From contig NC_135561.1 in NCBI RefSeq assembly GCF_964340395.1, positions 10,837,232 to 10,901,231 on the forward strand: a DNA stretch of 64,000 nucleotides. The letters run 5' to 3'. This document shows, in pieces, positions 45,498 to 64,000 of this stretch. The notes below the pieces were generated by a model. The model saw nothing but the letters and a program-made list of their open reading frames with translations. It was not told where the DNA came from and ran no database searches. This stretch comes from Glandiceps talaboti (lineage: Eukaryota; Hemichordata; Enteropneusta; Spengelidae). The stretch's first letter is position 1. Every line of letters starts with the position of its first letter. A program made the translations under genes and the position numbers.

Positions 45498-45656
45498 TCA
45501 ACAGGTGGTTTCCATCAATTCTGTAGACATTGCCGTGACTACCATTGTCAGATCTTTGTTTAACTTAGCAACACAAAAGAACGACACAGCGCCAGTCATC
45601 TCATATTTACTGTGGACCTTGGTGCTGGCTGACATATACAATCTCTTGCCTATAAC
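45498..45656 (-). CDS. Possible terminal exon of an unrecognised minus-strand gene
   Basis: On the minus strand an acceptor (ATAGCACAG ending at 45657) is followed by 52 sense codons and TGA. The peptide begins VIGKRLYMSAS and includes YEMTGAVSFFCVAKL and MVVTAMSTEL. The codons are balanced and look coding. The overlapping plus-strand frame (45505-45903) reads as hydrophobic low-quality sequence. I do not recognise the product, and found neither further exons nor a nearby poly(A) signal, so this may be a fossil or chance frame. Confidence 0.25.
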   Translation of the reverse strand, partial: VIGKRLYMSASTKVHSKYEMTGAVSFFCVAKLNKDLTMVVTAMSTELMETTC

Positions 45657-46515
45657 CTGTGCTATCACAGCAAAACAGAGTGTGTGCGTGTGGAAAACAC
45701 AGATGGGCAAAAAAGTGAGGTTAGTAGACAGCTTTTCAGTTAAAAATATTATTGTTGAAAATAAACAGATGCTGTACATACTACATATACCCCTAGGTAA
45801 TTTCTATGCTTTCGCTTGGATGCTGTTGCTACAGACTATTGTTGTTCAACTAACACATTGTAATATAGCTACATATGTTTTTGTATGCAGAAATCTGAAA
45901 TGACTGCAGTTCTGTTATTTTACAAAAAGTGGCATTGATGACAGAACAGAAATTTTGAACAAATAGGACGATGGGTATATCACCAATTAAGGAGTATCAT
46001 AGTCAGATAAAACACAACACATTAATTTTACACCTGTGTCTTGGAAGTATTGCACAATCTTCTTTGAAACTGTGGTTGATTTTTACTTGTGATAATGTTG
46101 CTATATGTATAGTAGCATCATGTAAATCATGGAGTTTAGGGTATATGTCAGCTGTGTTGTTAAACTGATGTCTAGTTGGTAACTATCCAAGATGGAGTAA
46201 TATAAACAAACATATGAGAAGTAATCTTCATTTTGTTCCTAATCAGAAGACCTATTAGCAGCTTTCATTAATGCAATACCTGGAAAATAAGAGGTTGATT
46301 GGTTGCTTATCAGAAAAAAAAAGTGGAGTGTGTGTGTGTGTGTGGGGGGGGGGGGGGTAGACGCATAAAACCTAACCTATGCGTCTAAAGTGTTGTTGGA
46401 ATTATAATAACGTGAAATGATTTAGCATTTTCAATGTGAGGAAATACATTTAGTTAGTCAATAAATTATGAAATGGAGTGTGTATTTATTTTGTATTCAG
46501 GGATTCACACTGTAG

Positions 46516-47072
46516 AATCATATACTGTTTTCATATGTTGAAAAATTGGGTGTCCATCATTGTGGTGTCTTGAAAGGGGTAAGTAGTTTGCTACTGTGTA
46601 TTTGCGGAAACTTGTAAGTAGGAATATTCTCTAGCTATATAGTCACAGCCTCCCCCCCCCCCACCTCCCATACATACCATAGACAATCTCTTTTCCCTGT
46701 CTCTGTATGTTATAGCCTTACTATAGGTGATACAAGACTGCCATCATGTACTCTGCATATCAAAGGTCCAGAATGAGAGAACATACAGACCTTGTACTCC
46801 AGTACCATATGCCGAGAGGTTACTACAAGAAATGGAAAAAAACAGATCGTAAGTATACAATATTTTATGACATCAATTGTCAAGGTGAAAAAATCTCTTC
46901 TTTTGTTACAATCATTTAAGTCTAGCTTTAGTTTTGATAATTAGTACTCTAAGAATTTGTGCGTTTTCTGGCCATAGCTTCATGAAAGCAGTAGGTTGAT
47001 AGTAAAATGCAAGACTTTTATAAAGTGAATAATTTTATTTGACCATTAATGGTCACTGATTTGAACATACTG

Positions 47073-47126
<54 letters not shown>

Positions 47127-47147
47127 ACACACACCACGCACGCATGT

Positions 47148-47186
<39 letters not shown>

Positions 47187-47470
47187 CCTACCTACATACA
47201 CCTACCTACATATATATCACACTACCTACCTGCCCACCCACCTATCTAGTCTAAAAACACCAAAGCACCTGACTTGCATAACCTAACTTACTTACAAATT
47301 TTAAAGTGATGTCCTGATTTGAATACTAATTGTTTTGAAGATTTGAAAGAGAAAAGATGACAAGATGTCGTGTGCATCATTTGTATCAACCTGGACATGT
47401 CGATGTTGGAGAGCCTCCAATGGGAGAAATTTCTTCCTTACTTGTCTGTGACTATGTGTACAAGTTATGA
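46516..47470 (+). CDS. Unrecognised protein, last three exons (5' partial)
   Basis: Exons 46516-46578, 46727-46848 and 47341-47470 join in one open frame (63+122+130 nt = 104 residues plus TGA). Donors are GTAAGT at both introns; acceptors are TGTAG, CTATAG and TTTTGAAG. The peptide contains VEKLGVHHCGVLKG, VPYAERLLQEMEKNRS and, at the C-terminus, HVDVGEPPMGEISSLLVCD followed by YVYKL. The codon use looks coding (strong first-position purine bias), and ATTAAA follows 12 nt after the stop. I do not recognise the family. The first of the three exons is the least certain, because a stop lies just 5' of its acceptor. I could not find an initiator exon between 42.8 and 46.5 kb. The intron at 46849-47340 contains a CA microsatellite. 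Confidence 0.42.
47075..47180. repeat. (CA)n microsatellite
   Basis: CA repeats with short interruptions in the intron of the unrecognised gene. Confidence 0.97.
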
Positions 47471-47481
47471 ATATGATATGT

Positions 47482-47487
47482 ATTAAA
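47482..47487 (+). promoter_or_regulatory. Candidate poly(A) signal (ATTAAA)
   Basis: An ATTAAA hexamer lies just after the stop of the unrecognised plus-strand gene, which supports 47470 as a real gene end. Confidence 0.4.
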
Positions 47488-47603
47488 GTATAAACAGATG
47501 AAAAGCCTATACTAGGGGAAATTTATGAAAACATTTCTCTATTTTAAAAAAATTCTTTGAAAAATGAGGAAAGTAATTGAAGAAACTATAAAATCTAGGA
47601 GGG

Positions 47604-48373
47604 CTGGGCTTGAAATTAACAGAAGTCCCATCACAGGGTGCTCAGGCTCATTTAGTTCTGTTTACAAATATAAACAAAACAAAATAAACATACAAGTAAA
47701 CAAACAAACAAAAACAAACAAAAAATAAACAAGTAAACAAACAAACAAACAAACAAACAAAATAAACTGACAAATGAGTAGATACATACATGAGTAAACG
47801 ACAACAAACCAACGAACAACCAAACACTGCCCAACCCCCCAACCCCCCCACACACCCCCCCAACCCCCACCATGGCGGGTTATTTCCATATGTGACCATT
47901 TCGGGGGGGGGGGGGGGGGGGGGGGGGCAGTGTTTGGTTGTTCGTTGGTTTGTTGTCGTTTACTCATGTATGTATCTACTCATTTGTCAGTTTATTTTGT
48001 TTGTTTGTTTGTTTGTTTTTGTTTGTTTGTTTGTTTGTTTACTTGTATATTTATTTTGTTTTGTTTATATTTGTAAACAGAACTTAATGAGCCTGAGCAC
48101 CCTGTGGTCCCATGTCCATAGACTACCATGTCAAAGGGATACCATAATTTGTAGCTGGTAGCTCACACAGGCTACAGATTATGCAATGATTTAAAGGATG
48201 GAAGATTTACAGACTTGAAAGTATTATTTATAACAAACATCTATTTTGAAAAGTGGAGCTATGTCTATCAGTTCAGGAATATGAGACTATTGATCACCAT
48301 CCTTGGGCTACCAATTTCTGAACTTGGGAGCCCACTGGAACTACCATAGAAAAAAAGTTACTTTCAAGCCCTG
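47604..48373. mobile_element. Large inverted-repeat element with G-tract apex
   Basis: Arms 47622-47860 and 47925-48107 are near-perfect inverted copies (CACAGGGTGCTCAGGCTCAT, TTACAAATATAAACAAAAC, GACAACAAACCAACGAACAA). The apex is C-rich and G-rich, including about 26 G at 47903-47928. An outer GGGCTTGAAA / TTTCAAGCCC pair suggests ends near 47604 and 48373, which is tentative. Confidence 0.75.
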
Positions 48374-49490
48374 GAGGGGACCCTAAAAAAGACTTTGTTT
48401 GGTCCTATATTTGCATATTCACCCAACCCCAATAAGAAGGTGCAATTGATGTCCAGCGACGGACCGAGATATGCAAACGATATGTGGCAAGACAAGAGGG
48501 CACCTTAGGCTACTTAAAACGAAAGTTGCTCCATTGTCGGATTTTATCTGGTTACATTTAGACCCATGGATATACCCAAAAATGAAATGTACGTTACTGT
48601 CCCAATGCCAAAATAACTAGAGAATTGATAAGAAAATTGTACTGAAATATTGAAGGAAACCTAAGCGGTTTGTTTAAACAAAGTCACGAATATGCTAACT
48701 TGTTTATCATGAAAAGCGATTCCCACATTGTTTCAAATATATGTTTTTATATACAGAAATGTGGTTGTCCCTAGGTCGTGCGAAATGTGCGTTACCAAAA
48801 ATCAACAGCATCTGATGACATATAATTTTGTACCTGATATATACAAAATATGTCTCTAAATATTCGATACATATCCAAGAATTCGCGGTACGTGTTGAGA
48901 ATGTCAATACATTGACAGTTCGCAATGCCAATGTGTTGCAAAGGCACGTAAGTGGCAGAGTAATTTTTGTAGGGAAATGTACGTTACTCCCTATATTATA
49001 TATCGGTTTACTGTGGACACGATAATAGATTCTCTTTTCGGTTTGTCTTGGTTTTATACGAGAGTGAAAAGACCGATCGATGCGCACACGAATAATACAT
49101 TTTTGGGAGTACCACGGTTCATGGAGGGTGGATACGCATTTTTCAATTTAGTGACATAAATGCCAAAGCTCGTTTTAAAGTATAGAGTGCCACACATCAT
49201 GGATATATATAATATATTAGGGAGACACATACAGCTTCCGTGATCATTTGGCAACCATACAATGGATCTCGAATCTTATTTTATATCCATAACCATATCC
49301 ACGGTACATTTAAAAGTCGGTGCATGTCAGTATAATTTAATACTCAAAGGTTTGATGTAAATATTGCGCAAAAACATTGGTATCGTGGTATAATCACCAT
49401 TACTCAAAGTTGCAAAGGAATTATCATGAACACTGTCCTACTACCGAATTCGACCCCGGCCCGGGATATATGATTCGATCACAGCTCATG

Positions 49491-49620
49491 GCAATCCACA
49501 GGTACTCGAATCAATCTGTATGATTTCTAAAAAAAATGTGTATCATTGTAAATAAGACTTATTTACCATGCATATTTTTTTTTCAAAATCATACAGATTG
49601 ATTCAATTACCTGTGTGGCA
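49491..49620. repeat. Hairpin
   Basis: Left arm CCACAGGTACTCGAATCAAT and CTGTATGATT pairs with right arm AATCATACAGATTGATTCAA and TTACCTGTGTGG. Confidence 0.8.
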
Positions 49621-49783
49621 GTCTATGTCTTTGGCGCGCACAGGTGAACACTGTCCGATATATGACACATCTTTGGCTCCAGATATTGTACCATATTTTC
49701 GTTTTAAAAAACACCCAGATTTCATGGAAATGTCATCTCGTCTGAACTGAGCATTGGGAGAAAACTATAAATGAGATATTTGT

Positions 49784-49920
49784 AGATTTACATGTAAATT
49801 AGTCCTGCTTACATGACGGTGTACGAGTCTGTATTACTGACTTGACTGGAGGGGGAGGGACAATTGTCAGAATCGAGTCCCGAATTCCTCCGTATGCAAG
49901 CAGGACTACATGTAAATAAG
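49784..49920. mobile_element. Short palindromic element
   Basis: Terminal ATTTACATGTAAATTAGTCC and TGCTTACA pairs with TGCAAGCAGGACTACATGTA. A related left-end fragment is at 51690-51733. Confidence 0.7.
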
Positions 49921-50750
49921 AGAGAAATGATGCATAATGTTTTGAGTGATATTGTAAAATTTCCGTGTATTTTACTTCAGCGAAAACACTGACAACCACG
50001 GCAGTGCAGTGTTGTTACATACATAATGCTTTGTCAGATATCGGACAGATGGCGAGTTGACATCTGTCCAAAAACTGCGACAGTGAGTGTATTTTGAGGG
50101 CAAAGTCCACAGAGCACAGGAAATTCTTTTTCACAATCACATGCTCTTCTGTAATATAAAAGCTGCAAAATATATACATACCTGAAACATAAGACTCCTC
50201 AGTTACGAGAATGACAAAGATGTTCTGAACAGCTATAAACCGGCTTTTTTTTCACATAGTGCTTGCGGCACATGTATCATAACACTTCCTGTATTGACAG
50301 TGACATATATGCATGATCGATCCTGAAAGATATCTTAGAAGTACGCCCTCTTTGTTACATGTGTGGTGTCATGTTGCTTCTTGTTAAACAAATTCTTATT
50401 GGTGAAAAAGTTACAGTTCAAACCAATCAGGACGTCTGAAACGGTCATCGGCTGGATTATTGTTTTCGTCGTTGAACGCTGAATCTGAAACTCGTCGTTT
50501 TATTGTAATTTTATGCTAAAGTGTAGTCTCTAATTTTGCTTATGGGAAAGCGGAAACCTTGTAAAGTCTTGTAATATTCCCAGATTATTGATGAATACGA
50601 GTTCAAGAGACTGAACAGCTCATGAATATTAAAATTACGTAGACAATGGAATGCGGAAGTGAATACTAAAGCGTACGTAGCAACCTCCTTGACAACAAAG
50701 TCGAAGTCAAACAAAAGGTTCCCAAGTGTAATGAATTACTTTATTCAAAC

Positions 50751-57548
<6,798 letters not shown>

Positions 57549-60460
57549 GTAAGTTTTGTCATCATTATATACTAGATTTTTATTTAAATTCTCTTGATAT
57601 GACTAAATTTTATGTTTACTTTTTTCTATTTTTTAGCACAACTGAGTAGTGCTATAGGATGAAATTGTAAAATCATATGTACAAGTTATTGTCGTAATTT
57701 AAAGCACAGACATGTGTACGATACAAAACATATCTTGGTTGGTGAACGAAAATTGGCAGTTGGAGAGCTGAAATAGTGTAGCTAAGTCTTAGTCTAATCT
57801 GTAAGATTACACTCTGACATTCATGCCACACTATCACTGTCAGCCAGCACTCACTGCCTGCTAGGGTTGAACTCAGACCACTGAGGGTTGAATTACACCA
57901 TGGAAGTATAACGTACCCCATATTATAGTTCCATGTTTACACAATGTATCTTACAGTTTAGTGTTAGTCCTTCAAGACTACAGGTTAGACATATATGGAA
58001 GAGATCTTTAGCAATAATGCTGATGCGAAAAATTAAATATGAACAGCTGTGTATTAAATTTACATTTAAAAGATGTAAAAAAAAATAGTAGAATGTAACA
58101 ATTTTGTGTTGACATTTTGTCTCAGAGTGATGATCTAGCTATAGAAATGGAAGTGAATCACTAACACAAACACACTATGCAAACATTCTGACTTCTGTGT
58201 ATTGAATAGTGTCCTGTTTGTCTGTTTTCATTTGGATCAATAATGACTGTTGTCAGAACTCCTTGAAAGTATTAAATTCAAACACAGATCAAAGTTACTG
58301 TCTGTATTTAGTCTAGAGGCTCATAATCCGTTGGCTTTGAATCTGAAGATAATATGACAATCTGATTAAAATACGATGTAGTGAATATAGTAGTTCCTAT
58401 ACAGTTTCCTTACCATTTACATCATCCACTCACAGTATAGTTCCTATACAGTTTTGTTACCATTTACACCTCCACTCACAGTATAGTCAAAGTCATGGTT
58501 AACACAGTCCCTCATCAAAGTTAGTGTTTATTAGGGCAGTTATGTAATGTCCAAATGTGGTATATTTGTCAGCTGGGATGCTATGATACACTGTTTACGA
58601 ATGACAGTTGGGGTTCACTTGATTGGATGAACAACTTTTTTGTGTTGATTGAGGGACTTTGACTAGACATGGTTTAGTTAGAGACCACATTGGCACTCAG
58701 ACTATAGTGAATACAACTCAGCTCGATTTCTTTATTTACCTCTATTTCCTTTGTTTAGTGTCATTTGTTGTTGAAAACAAACAACACGTACTAAACATTT
58801 AGAAACTGGTTTCAAACAAAAAAGCATCAGAAATAGTATTTTGGTGTGACAAATTTGTAAAACCATGGAAATATAGTTCCTGTATTGATAAACCAGAGAC
58901 TTGGCTATGGCTTCACAATGTTACTACTATACTCAGGACAAACTTAAGTATATTTGAACCAAACAGCATTGTCAAGCCAAGTCGTATCTATAGGTCCAGC
59001 AGCTATCAATAGTTTCGAATCGGTCTCTGATAAATTGTGAAACGAGCTATAATCTGTAAATTCTATCTAAATCGACCTAAATCGACCCAAACTACCCATA
59101 AACGAGCATAAACAAACCAAGACCAACCAAAAAACGAGCCAAAACAAGCCAGGAATTGACGCCAATGTCTTCGACAGGCACACACTCACACTCCGCATAC
59201 AGACACTCAAGGTCTCGAATCTCAAAATCTCTCTTTTTTTAAACGTCTTTTCTGTTAATTCTCTTTGAAAAGAGATTCAAAGCCACACATTAATCCTCTA
59301 GACTATAGTCATCATTCCAGATAGCCAAGTCTTTGGGTTGCAGAATAAGGTTATACAAACATACTTCAACAGTAAAACTCTTATCAATGTCCAAATGAAA
59401 AATCTGGTAGTTTCAAAAAAAATTTAAATGACTTTCATGTGAACACATTGATAATAAAGGCACTCTTTTGTTCTTTGTCATTAAATTATTCAAATTTTCA
59501 TTCCTTAAATGACAAAAGTAAATTTTTGCACATTTTGACCTCTGATGATAAACTTCCTTTTGGAAAATTTGTTGTTGATGTAAAGAGTCCTCCAACAGTT
59601 GGCTAAATGACTGTATTGTACTCACTTTATTTCTGTATGTTATTTTTGTGTACTTTACCATGCTTGCTATAATGGTGTGTTGTTAATGCATAAAGTTTGA
59701 TTGATTAATAGCACCTGTTGATCCAAAATACATCTTGTGAAGTAGAAGAATTTAACTTACTCTCTGATAGACTCACCTAGACAGTAAAAAGAACGAAGTC
59801 ATGAATTTGTTTTAAAAGGGGTAGCTGCAGTCTGTATATTTACAGTGAGCAAACAAGACTGAGACTTTATTGTTACACTTGATGTCCTATTGTTATGAGT
59901 TTGGTACAGTCACTATTTGAATAGCTAACCCTTACTTCATTACAGTGTCAATCACTGTAAATAGGGTAAAGCTAACAATATCAATATATAACATTGGTAT
60001 CCAGGGAATACAGTATAAAAATCACTTCCACTTAATTACTGTAACTATGTGAATAAGAAAGCATGTGTTACATTTCAGAGCTAAGGTTTATAGTTGCCAT
60101 GCCAACTGTAGTCTGACACAATAGAATTTAATGAGATGATTAGAAACAATGTCACATTGTGAGTGTGTGCTCATTATGTAAACACACCTTCATATATATT
60201 GGTAATCTTTAAGGTTCTTACTGTGATTATTGACTTACAACACACAATAATGTTTTTACAGGTGAATGTTTTATTTTTATTACTCTACTCATAGTTATGT
60301 AGTAACAAACCCCCTAAGGCCTCACTATATCTTTCTTACTGTTGTTTCTTTGGTTGAACATAGAAAAATATCAGCGCAAACCACGGCCTGTTTTACGGCA
60401 ACGTTCTTAACGTTATTTCGAAATGTAGTGGTAGAAATAATAACTCTGGTTTGCGAGAAT

Positions 60461-60797
60461 GCCATATGGATGACAAATGGGTGTTTATTTTGGATTTTTA
60501 ATTTTTCTGACAAATTCTGCTATCAGTTTTCAACTTGAAAAAAACAATGTGAAACGTCTTTGACCAAATCCGTGTTTGTAACTCAATAAATTACAAAAAG
60601 TGTTTAAAAAGTTTATTATTGTACATACAATAACAAGTATTTTAAAACATATTTTAATGTTTTGCAATTTTTTTAGTTACAAAGAAGGTTTTTAGCCTAT
60701 GTTTTTTCATATTTTTTGTTCAAGTTTAAGAGCATTGTAAAGTTGTCTTAAAAACTAAAAATCCAAAATAAATCCCAATATGTCATCCACATCCTTT
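60461..60797. mobile_element. Palindromic MITE-like element, family A
   Basis: Shares GCCATATGGATGA, TATTTTGGATTTTTAATTT, ACTCAATAAATTACAAAAAG and TTGTACATACAATAAC with the other family A copies; the termini are diverged. Confidence 0.75.
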
Positions 60798-61077
60798 ACA
60801 AAAGGTTAAACTTAAAATTAAGAAAACCATGGAGAAATTTATGGTGATTTTAAACATTTTGATTCATATTTCAAGCATTTGCAAAACCAATGATGTTGTC
60901 ATGACACAGAACGCCAATGGTATTAAATCCCATATTTTATGTTCAAACACATACAACTTGGTTTGCCAATCTTGTTAACTGTTAGAGTCGCCACTGAAAT
61001 TGTGGTTTGATGTATATATACAAAACTCAGTATATCATGATTTTGAAACTTTAAAAATAGTCCAGTGCTATCCTTCA

Positions 61078-61190
61078 CTAGTCTAGTTACGATACAATAC
61101 GAGTTACAATTACTATGATCATCTCCACTCACTACAGATAATCGTAGTAATTGTAACTCGTCTCGTATTATAGGAACTAGACTAATTCTT
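61078..61190. repeat. Hairpin, family F
   Basis: CTAGTCTAGTTACGATAC and ACGAGTTACAATTACTATGA pair with GTAGTAATTGTAACTCG and GGAACTAGACTA. Confidence 0.75.
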
Positions 61191-62234
61191 CACCGAATCT
61201 CAAGATGATTCAAAAACACTTTGGCATCCAGACTTACTTGAAAGTGCAGGAGACAATTAAACTTGGTTTGAGTTTGTACTTTGTGTCTTTGTTATTCAGA
61301 TGCATTTGTATTTCTTACAATTTAAAAGACATTTACATTCAAATGTTGAAGTGAATCCCGCATGTCATGACTGTCTTTATCTGAATACCATCTCAATGTT
61401 ATATAACAGTACAGACTAAAGACTTATCTGAATGCACACTCATGTACTGGAAATAAAACCTAGATATTTCAAGTTTGTCACCAGAAAATGTTATGATTTT
61501 ACAGTCTTCAGCTTAAAGTTCTCAAAATTAATTTCAACTAATTACCAGACTGATATATTATGTTCATGTAAAGGAATTAAGGCAACATCTTAACATTTTA
61601 GTTTTCCAGAAAAATAAGTGAAAATAAGCTGACAATATTACTGTAAACCTGAAACTTTTGCTAAAGGCTTTGTTTGCTGTCAAATCTAAATTTCTTGGCC
61701 TAAAGTCCAGTCATGAGGATTTGGCTTTCGCCTTCCCTAGCGATGTCTGATATGTGGGGAAAGGCTGAGTGCCAAAAATCTCTCCATGCCTGGATTCTAG
61801 ACTACAAATTTCTCTATAGAAATTAGACTGTACAAATACATAAATTCAGAAAAATGTAGGACTCTTTCATCAATTATTTATTGAAGTACAAAATACAAAT
61901 GTTCTTGTCACATATGAAATTTTAAAGAAATGGCCTAAAAATCAACAGTTTTACCATTTTAAAAATCACATAAAATACAGTCAGAAATAATTTGATTGGA
62001 ATGTGATATAAGTTCTTGCCACTATTGATAAGTATGGTGTTATTGTTAGATACCATATTTTTTTTATCTTATAATTCAAAATTTCAACAAAAAAATTATT
62101 ATAATGAACTGTTCATGTATTGAATTTTTTAATATTGGTTTAAAAATAGTACAGGTAGCTGGTTTAGTAGAGTGAGCAGCTGTTAGTACAAAACTATAAT
62201 TTCATATGGTGAATGTGACTCAGTTGTTTAAAAA

Positions 62235-62581
62235 TTAAAGTGGCCATATGGATGAGGATTGGGGTATTTATTTTGGATTTTTAATTTATAAAACAATTTT
62301 ATCCTGGCTTCCTACTTGAAAAATCAATGTGAAAAAACATATGCCAAGTCCTTGTTTTTAATTCAATAAATTGCAAAAGATTAATAAATGTGTAAAATGT
62401 TTGTTATTATACATACAATAACAAACTTTTTACACATTTTTTAGCTTTTTGTAATTTATTGAGTCACAAAACACAGACTTGTCTATGTTATTTCATATTG
62501 ATTTTTCAAGTAGGAAGCCATGATAAAATTATATTATAAATTAAAAATCCAAAATAAATACTCATCCATATGGCCACTTTA
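62235..62581. mobile_element. Palindromic MITE-like element, family A (most complete copy)
   Basis: Begins TTAAAGTGGCCATATGGATG and ends CATCCATATGGCCACTTTA. The two arms (about 165 bp each) are near-perfect inverted copies meeting at TTATTATACATACAATAA. No coding capacity. Confidence 0.88.
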
Positions 62582-63434
62582 CAAAGAATACTAAAAACAT
62601 CTGTTATCAACTATTTGCATTACTAGAATACATAGGTAAAACCGTCATCTGTTTTGATCAAGAGTTATTGCTCAATAGACTAAGATACGTCATGTTTTAC
62701 AGCCCTATCAGGCTTTTTAGCCACAAATGGTGCTGGCTAATAGTGTGGCACAATTGTTTGTATCTTACAGACTAATTGCTTGAGTGAACTTTACTTCTGA
62801 GAGGACTGTTCTACCTATGTTTTTCAATACCTCTTTTTCTACAGACCTAGCAGCGTTTTATCCATTAGTATTTTTTACTATACCATAGGGATTGTTTTAT
62901 AATGGGTTTTATCATTTTCAATAAATAAAAAATTGTGATATTTGTGACTATCCACTGTAAAGTATCACCTCTAAGTGCGTCACGCTGTATTGTACATTAT
63001 ATCTTTGTTGCTAAGCAACCAGACTGTGTTTTGTATATACGAATGTTGGAGAAACTTGGCTAACCAACCATAACTGGTTTTACAACACTGCGAGATATCC
63101 CCTTTCCGACTGAACAATACCTACCATTGATAATGTTTAATGTTGTAGTTTTGAAACATGGTGAATGGCTACTGAGAGACTGAAGGTCAACGCTGAATGT
63201 TTACAAAAAAAAAAACCTATGATTTTCATTCAGGGCTATAGAAAATTGATTAACCTTTTATACGAGTGGCAAATTACTCTGTGTACGTACATGTATAGTG
63301 TCAGTTGCTGTGGTCACTACTATAACACTTGATACATTAAAATATTTTTCTAGACTTGCTGTCGTTGACTACCAGAGACGTTGATATGTTTACATATTTT
63401 CTATAAAAGTGACCACTATAGGCCGCTTGCTATC

Positions 63435-63435
<1 letters not shown>

Positions 63436-63469
<34 letters not shown>
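63436..63469. repeat. 34-nt poly-C tract
   Basis: An uninterrupted run of C flanked by TATCT and ATGATATG. Confidence 0.98.
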
Positions 63470-64000
63470 ATGATATGAGTGGAAAATTAAGGCTAGAACT
63501 AAGAATGAACTTCATGTTGGCAACATCAACGTCAGGTCTATCACAACAGAATTCAACCTATCAACTTCACACCATTGTCTATTGAAAATACTATATTATA
63601 ACATCACATGGTGTAGAATCCAACAGGTGTCATATCAATTTGCCAAGAAATTAAAAATCCATGTTGGAAGGCCGAGTATTTCAAGTATTTCATACAGCAT
63701 AAAATTGTTTATGTATTTTACATTATACCATGGGTATATTTTTACAACAATTTTTTTTCATTCCATCAATTTTTGGAAAAATAATTAATTCTGGTATGAC
63801 CAGTTTCATAAATATATACATGTGTCTTGTTGTTACTGCAGTGAAGTCTGCTGGTTTTAATATTTCTTTCAAAGATTTTTTTTTTAATTTCATTCCGTTA
63901 TTACCAACATAATTTAAATTTCAACACAGTAATAAATCAATGGCAGGAACTGAACATGGAGTGAAACACTTCATATACTAGCTACTAGTAAGTGTTTAAC

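Larger units (their letters stand above)
42789..46515. other. Region of nested palindromic elements
   Basis: The presumed 5' flank of the minus-strand acetyltransferase gene. It holds a family A left end at 43072, a palindrome at 43105-43580, family C arms at 43583-43640 and 43855-43935, a family A core at 43945-44250, a poly-G run at 44497-44513, a family F fragment at 45178-45250, the possible exon at 45498-45656, and G-rich tracts near 46340. Confidence 0.7.
48374..50750. other. Intergenic DNA 5' of the THEG-like gene
   Basis: No convincing coding exon. Two hairpins lie at 49491-49620 and 49784-49920. The minus frame 48707-49087 has no recognisable features. The last few hundred bases are the likely promoter and 5' UTR of the gene starting at 50751. 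Confidence 0.6.
57549..64000. other. Intron or 3' part of the THEG-like gene, no exon visible
   Basis: No coding exon is convincing. It holds family F fragments at 58385-58500, family A elements at 60461-60797 and 62235-62581, a hairpin at 61078-61190 and a 34-nt poly-C run at 63436-63469. The next exon of the gene should lie beyond the window. Confidence 0.55.

Noticed and set aside
45505-45903. 132-codon plus-strand frame
   Set aside because: Hydrophobic, no motif, and the opposite strand looks more coding.
57840-57900. Possible tRNA-like GGTTGAACTC sequence
   Set aside because: No cloverleaf arms could be paired around it.

Overview
The window is eukaryotic nuclear DNA from an animal. 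Genes are split by canonical GT-AG introns, the sequence is AT-rich, (CA)n, (GT)n and poly-G/C runs are common, and the intergenic space and introns are full of minisatellites and short palindromic (MITE-like) elements. The gene content (a UBR5 E3 ligase, a Cas1p/RWA-type acetyltransferase, a THEG-like sperm microtubule protein) points to a metazoan, most likely a marine invertebrate. I cannot fix the phylum from sequence alone.

Layout. (1) 360-32645, + strand: the 3' 39 coding exons of a UBR5 (EDD/hyd) orthologue; the 5' end lies before the window. The exons sum to 7710 nt, exactly 2570 codons including the stop, with compatible phases at every junction. Domains in order: RCC1-like propeller (exons to 8323), linker, UBR zinc box (11715-12885), helical scaffold, acidic region, a 1.44-kb exon, a HECT-like opening motif, the MLLE/PABC domain, and the rest of HECT with its catalytic Cys codon at 32547-32549. 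(2) 32646-37860: downstream/intergenic DNA. (3) 37861-42773, - strand: a three-exon gene for an integral-membrane O-acetyltransferase of the Cas1p family. It resembles plant RWA proteins more than vertebrate CASD1, and no SGNH esterase domain is visible. (4) 42774-46515: a graveyard of nested palindromic elements plus one possible minus-strand terminal exon. (5) 46516-47470, + strand: the last three exons of an unrecognised gene. (6) 47471-50750: a large inverted-repeat element and two smaller hairpins. (7) 50751-end, + strand: the first three small exons of a THEG/SPMAP2-like gene with very long introns, running off the window.

The most unusual pattern is in UBR5. At five exon ends the last bases of the exon and its splice donor have been duplicated, in two cases into arrays of 6 to 12 decoy donors, and one acceptor is duplicated too. 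The second highlight is the RWA-like acetyltransferase. The genes do not form an obvious pathway together; UBR5 acts in ubiquitin signalling, the acetyltransferase in the Golgi, and the THEG-like protein in sperm flagella.
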